From CAZNGF01 sp964572855 (GTDB lineage: Bacteria; Bipolaricaulota; Bipolaricaulia; RBG-16-55-9; JAJCYT01), in the NCBI GenBank assembly GCA_964572855.1, contig CAZNGF010000017.1:1-41193 (forward strand): a stretch of 41,193 bases of DNA, in the 5' to 3' direction. Under the pieces are notes generated by a model. The model was given only the letters and a program-made list of their open reading frames with translations. It was not told the origin of the DNA and did not search any database. Positions 39,181 through 41,193 of the stretch are shown piece after piece. The position numbers were made by a program, and so were the translations under genes. The first letter of the stretch is position 1; each line of letters begins with the position of its first letter.

Positions 39181-39209
39181 ATTTTACTTGGCTCAAAGCG
39201 CGTGGTCGA
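39181..39209 (-). promoter_or_regulatory. Promoter for the LolCDE-like operon
   Basis: Minus strand: TCGACC (39209-39204), 17-bp spacer, TAAAAT (39186-39181). Predicted leader about 117 nt. The 402-bp gap 39058-39459 otherwise holds the divergent tandem promoters at 39358-39426 and an AT-rich block; I see no gene in it. Confidence 0.45.
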
Positions 39210-39357
39210 CTTTGTGCTTGACTGCCTGAACGGTGGGCGGGCGGGCGGGTGCGGCCCTGTGATGTGCGGCTGACTGCGGGCGATGCCAACGAGGGTTGAG
39301 CGCGCTTGGCTTCGCGTCCCTTGAGCGGACAAGTCTTGGTCAGCCAGGCGACCTCTG

Positions 39358-39426
39358 TTGACAGTCAAAATATATCGTTATATCATTTATTTTAACATTG
39401 ACTTTTTTCTATCTTTGCTGTAAGGT
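39358..39426 (+). promoter_or_regulatory. Tandem sigma-70-type promoters for the YWTD lipoprotein
   Basis: First: TTGACA (39358-39363), 17 bp, TATCAT (39381-39386). Second: TTGACT (39398-39403), 17 bp, TAAGGT (39421-39426). They lie in an AT-rich block unlike the rest of the window. The second leaves a leader of about 27 nt. Confidence 0.7.
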
Positions 39427-39459
39427 AAGCGCAAAACAATTCCCCCTCAGGAGGTTGGC

Positions 39460-40602
39460 TTGCGCGTCTTTCGCTGGTTCGGCTTGGGGACAGTTGGGTC
39501 GGGCATACTGGCTTTTTTACAAGGATGCAGCCCAGGCGAAGCCCTGTTGGCTATCTTGCTGTTGTTTGGCCTCTCGGGGGGCGAACCGGCGGACGCCACG
39601 TTCACGCTCAGCGTCAACGTGGCCGGGACGGGCAGCGGGACGGTCACCAGCAGCCCGGCGGGCATCGACTGCGGCGCCGACTGCGCCGAAGATTACGACG
39701 AGGGCACCGTGGTGGACCTCACCGCCACGCCCGACGCCGGTTCGACCTTCGCCGGCTGGAGCGGCGACGCCGACTGCGGCGACGGCCAGGTCACGGTGAA
39801 CCAAGACCTCAACTGCACCGCTACTTTTGACCTTACTACCACTCCTAAGGTGTATTGGACAACCATCGCTACAATACAACGATCCAACTTGGATGGTTCA
39901 GGGGTCGAAAATGTCGTCACGGGATTATCTGGTGCCACACGAATCGCGCTGGATTTGAACGCACGCAAGATATACTGGACCGACATTGGCAATGACAAGA
40001 TCCAACGGGCTAATCTGGGCGGTTCGGGAGTCGAGGATTTGGTCACCGGATTACCTTTCCCCTCGGGCATCGCGTTGGACTTGAGCGCGGGTAAGATGTA
40101 CTGGACCGATGTCAACACGGACAAGATCCAACGGGCCAACCTGGATGGTTCAGGGATCGAAGATCTGGTCGCGGGATTGGGCAATCCTCAAGACATTGCG
40201 TTGGATCTGAGCTCGGGAAAGATGTACTGGGTAGATGACGTTACAGACAAGATCCAGCGGGCCAACTTGGATGGTTCAGGAGTCGAGGATTTGATTAACA
40301 CAGGGTTGCTCAACCCTCAAGGTATCGCATTGGACCTAAGTGCGGGCAAGATGTACTGGACAGATAACGTCACGGACAAGATCCATCGCGCGAACCTGGA
40401 TGGCTCAGGAATCGAGGATTTGGTCGCGGGCTTGGACGATCCCCGCGGCATTGCGCTTGACCTAGACGCAGGCAAGATTTATTGGGCAGACAGTGGCACG
40501 GACATGATCCAGCGAGCGAACCTGAATGGGTCAGGGGTCGAGAACTTCATCGTTCTGAGCACCTTTGACATCCCACGTGGCGTTGCGCTGGGAACGGATT
40601 GA
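39460..40602 (+). CDS. Putative lipoprotein with a six-bladed YWTD beta-propeller
   Basis: 380 aa. TTG start at 39460 with CAGGAGG upstream. Signal ends in lipobox L-Q-G-C23. Residues about 47-124 form a bacterial beta repeat domain (TGSGTVTSSPAGIDCGADC, FAGWSGDADCGDG) with four cysteines. Residues 130-380 are six near-identical YWTD repeats starting at K130, K170, K212, K254, K297 and K339 (period 40-43 aa), each K-x-YW-T/V/A-D...I-x-R-A/S-NL-x-GSG-V/I-E, the blade pattern of LDL-receptor class B propellers. Six blades make one complete propeller. The repeat DNA is less GC-rich than flanking genes and highly self-similar, suggesting recent duplication or acquisition. Ligand unknown; probably surface-exposed. 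Confidence 0.88.
   Translation: MRVFRWFGLGTVGSGILAFLQGCSPGEALLAILLLFGLSGGEPADATFTLSVNVAGTGSGTVTSSPAGIDCGADCAEDYDEGTVVDLTATPDAGSTFAGWSGDADCGDGQVTVNQDLNCTATFDLTTTPKVYWTTIATIQRSNLDGSGVENVVTGLSGATRIALDLNARKIYWTDIGNDKIQRANLGGSGVEDLVTGLPFPSGIALDLSAGKMYWTDVNTDKIQRANLDGSGIEDLVAGLGNPQDIALDLSSGKMYWVDDVTDKIQRANLDGSGVEDLINTGLLNPQGIALDLSAGKMYWTDNVTDKIHRANLDGSGIEDLVAGLDDPRGIALDLDAGKIYWADSGTDMIQRANLNGSGVENFIVLSTFDIPRGVALGTD
39847..40599 (+). repeat. Tandem coding repeat, six units of about 126 bp
   Basis: Six consecutive copies encode the YWTD blades. Units 3 to 5 are most alike (for example AAGAT[CG]TACTGG and GGTTCAGG at fixed phase). Prone to copy-number change and to mis-assembly. Confidence 0.75.
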
Positions 40603-40642
40603 AGCATCGGTGGGGAATCCCAGCGGATGTTGAACGGAAGTA

Positions 40643-40671
40643 ATGTAGGGCCCGCTGCGCGGGCCCTACAT
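40643..40671 (+). terminator. Palindromic terminator (TGTAGGG family) after the lipoprotein gene
   Basis: Perfect 13-bp stem ATGTAGGGCCCGC / GCGGGCCCTACAT with a TGC loop, followed by TTTTCTTG. Its sequence relates it to the repeat at 34941-34990, so a dispersed repeat seems to serve as terminator. Confidence 0.7.
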
Positions 40672-40713
40672 TTTTCTTGACTGAGGGGAACGAGCGAGAA
40701 GCCTCTCAGGCCG

Positions 40714-40779
40714 GCAAGTAGGGCAAGCTGCGCCTGCCGTTGATTTAGCCAAATGGCAGGCACAGCTTGCCCTACTTGC
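40714..40779. repeat. GTAGGGC palindromic element with 25-bp arms
   Basis: Arms 40714-40738 and 40755-40779 match at 24 of 25 positions around a 16-nt loop. The core AAGTAGGGCAAGCTG relates it to the TGTAGGGCC elements. Possible miniature inverted-repeat element. It fills the gap between the lipoprotein and toxin genes. Confidence 0.7.
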
Positions 40780-40793
40780 TTGTCGCAATTCTG

Positions 40794-40822
40794 TTGCCAA
40801 TAGGCACACAACGTGTTAGAAT
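40794..40822 (+). promoter_or_regulatory. Promoter predicting a leaderless toxin/antitoxin mRNA
   Basis: TTGCCA (40794-40799), 17-bp spacer, TAGAAT (40817-40822). The expected start point coincides with the GTG at 40829. Confidence 0.6.
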
Positions 40823-40828
40823 TTTGGA

Positions 40829-41122
40829 GTGAAGTACTTCTCTTGGAGCAACGAGAAGAACGAGAAACTCAAACGGGAACGCGGGGTCTCCTTTGAAGCG
40901 GTGCTCTTTCACATCGAGCGGGGAGACCTGTTGGACGTGCTGGCGCATCCAAACCAGGACCGTTATCAGGGACAACGCATCTTTGTGGTCAAAATCGAGG
41001 ATTACGCCTACCTCGTTCCGTTTGTGGAAAGCGAGGACGAGGTGTTTCTCAAGACGATCATCCCCAGCCGCAAAGCAACCAACACCTATTTGAGACAGGA
41101 GAGGCAAGATGACCAGGCTTGA
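40829..41122 (+). CDS. BrnT-like toxin of a toxin/antitoxin pair
   Basis: 97 aa. GTG start at 40829. The sequence fits small BrnT-like toxins: YFSWSNEKNEKLKRERGVSF, DVLAHPNQDRYQGQRIFVV, YLVPFVESEDEVFLKTIIPS, then RKATNTYL. BrnT proteins adopt a RelE-like ribonuclease fold and cleave RNA; activity here is inferred. The antitoxin gene overlaps its 3' end by 14 nt, the usual toxin-first order. The gene is less GC-rich than the chromosome around it and lies beside palindromic repeats, consistent with a mobile, horizontally moving module. Confidence 0.8.
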   Translation: MKYFSWSNEKNEKLKRERGVSFEAVLFHIERGDLLDVLAHPNQDRYQGQRIFVVKIEDYAYLVPFVESEDEVFLKTIIPSRKATNTYLRQERQDDQA

Positions 41123-41193
41123 TCGAGAGGAGAAGGAACTGTTGGAATCCTTCGAGCGCGGTGAATGGAAGTCGGCCCCGGAAGGGGAGACCG
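41109..41193 (+). CDS. Antitoxin partner of the BrnT-like toxin, truncated by window end
   Basis: ATG at 41109 inside the toxin gene. The visible 28 residues include LDREEKELLESFERGEW, typical of small antitoxins paired with these toxins, which usually continue into a ribbon-helix-helix DNA-binding part. The frame is open at the right edge, so its length is unknown. It probably neutralises the toxin and represses the shared promoter. Confidence 0.7.
   Translation, partial: MTRLDREEKELLESFERGEWKSAPEGET

Overview
The window is about 41 kb of high-GC bacterial chromosome with dense gene packing, frequent GTG/TTG starts and strong Shine-Dalgarno sites. I see no rRNA, tRNA, CRISPR array, intact insertion sequence or phage genes. 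MurF implies peptidoglycan. A LolCDE-like transporter with a LolA-like protein implies an outer membrane. System II cytochrome c maturation (TlpA/ResB/CcsA) and a Rieske/cytochrome b complex imply a respiring cell with c-type cytochromes encoded elsewhere. Large CARDB proteins, a SpoIVB-type S55 peptidase, archease/RtcB and a TIGR03546-type protein together suggest a poorly cultured diderm lineage (for example Bipolaricaulota/Fraserbacteria-like). That assignment is a guess from gene content only.

Layout. 1-9250: one small exported protein on the minus strand, then a three-gene cluster (862-9185) of secreted CARDB-repeat proteins, the last with ten tandem repeats. 9396-12799: a secreted trypsin-like protease with a PDZ domain inside the protease fold, and a membrane/AsmA-like fusion protein. 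12923-18043: tatA-sucC, then an S55 peptidase protein and murF. 18109-23394: an operon of a two-domain ABC permease, its ATPase, kynB, archease and rtcB. 23547-31067: the respiratory block, made of tlpA-like/resB fusion/ccsA, an FNR-like regulator, then DOMON protein/Rieske/cytochrome b/small protein. 31131-32705: two more Crp/Fnr-superfamily proteins, one lacking a DNA-binding domain. 32825-39057, minus strand: tsaD, a glucose-1-phosphate thymidylyltransferase, and a LolCDE-like ABC system with a LolA-like partner. 39460-41193: a six-bladed YWTD-propeller lipoprotein and a BrnT-type toxin/antitoxin pair cut by the window edge.

The most interesting result is regulatory. Three promoters in the respiratory block carry the same layout: two FNR-type dyads (TGA-N6-TCA core) with centres 22 bp apart, the proximal one centred 29.5 bp before the first base of a -10-like hexamer, which is the class II (-41.5) geometry. 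They precede the cytochrome c maturation operon, the DOMON/Rieske/cytochrome b operon and a Crp/Fnr gene. An FNR-like protein with an N-terminal cysteine cluster is encoded between the first two. This looks like a self-contained local redox regulon.

Other notable points: ResB fused to a zinc ribbon and a 4Fe-4S-type cysteine motif; the PDZ-in-protease layout; conserved cysteine pairs in the CARDB repeats; two promoters predicting leaderless mRNAs; a probable CTG start; a Shine-Dalgarno that is spaced correctly only if a hairpin folds; and three families of dispersed intergenic repeats, two of which run into coding sequence.
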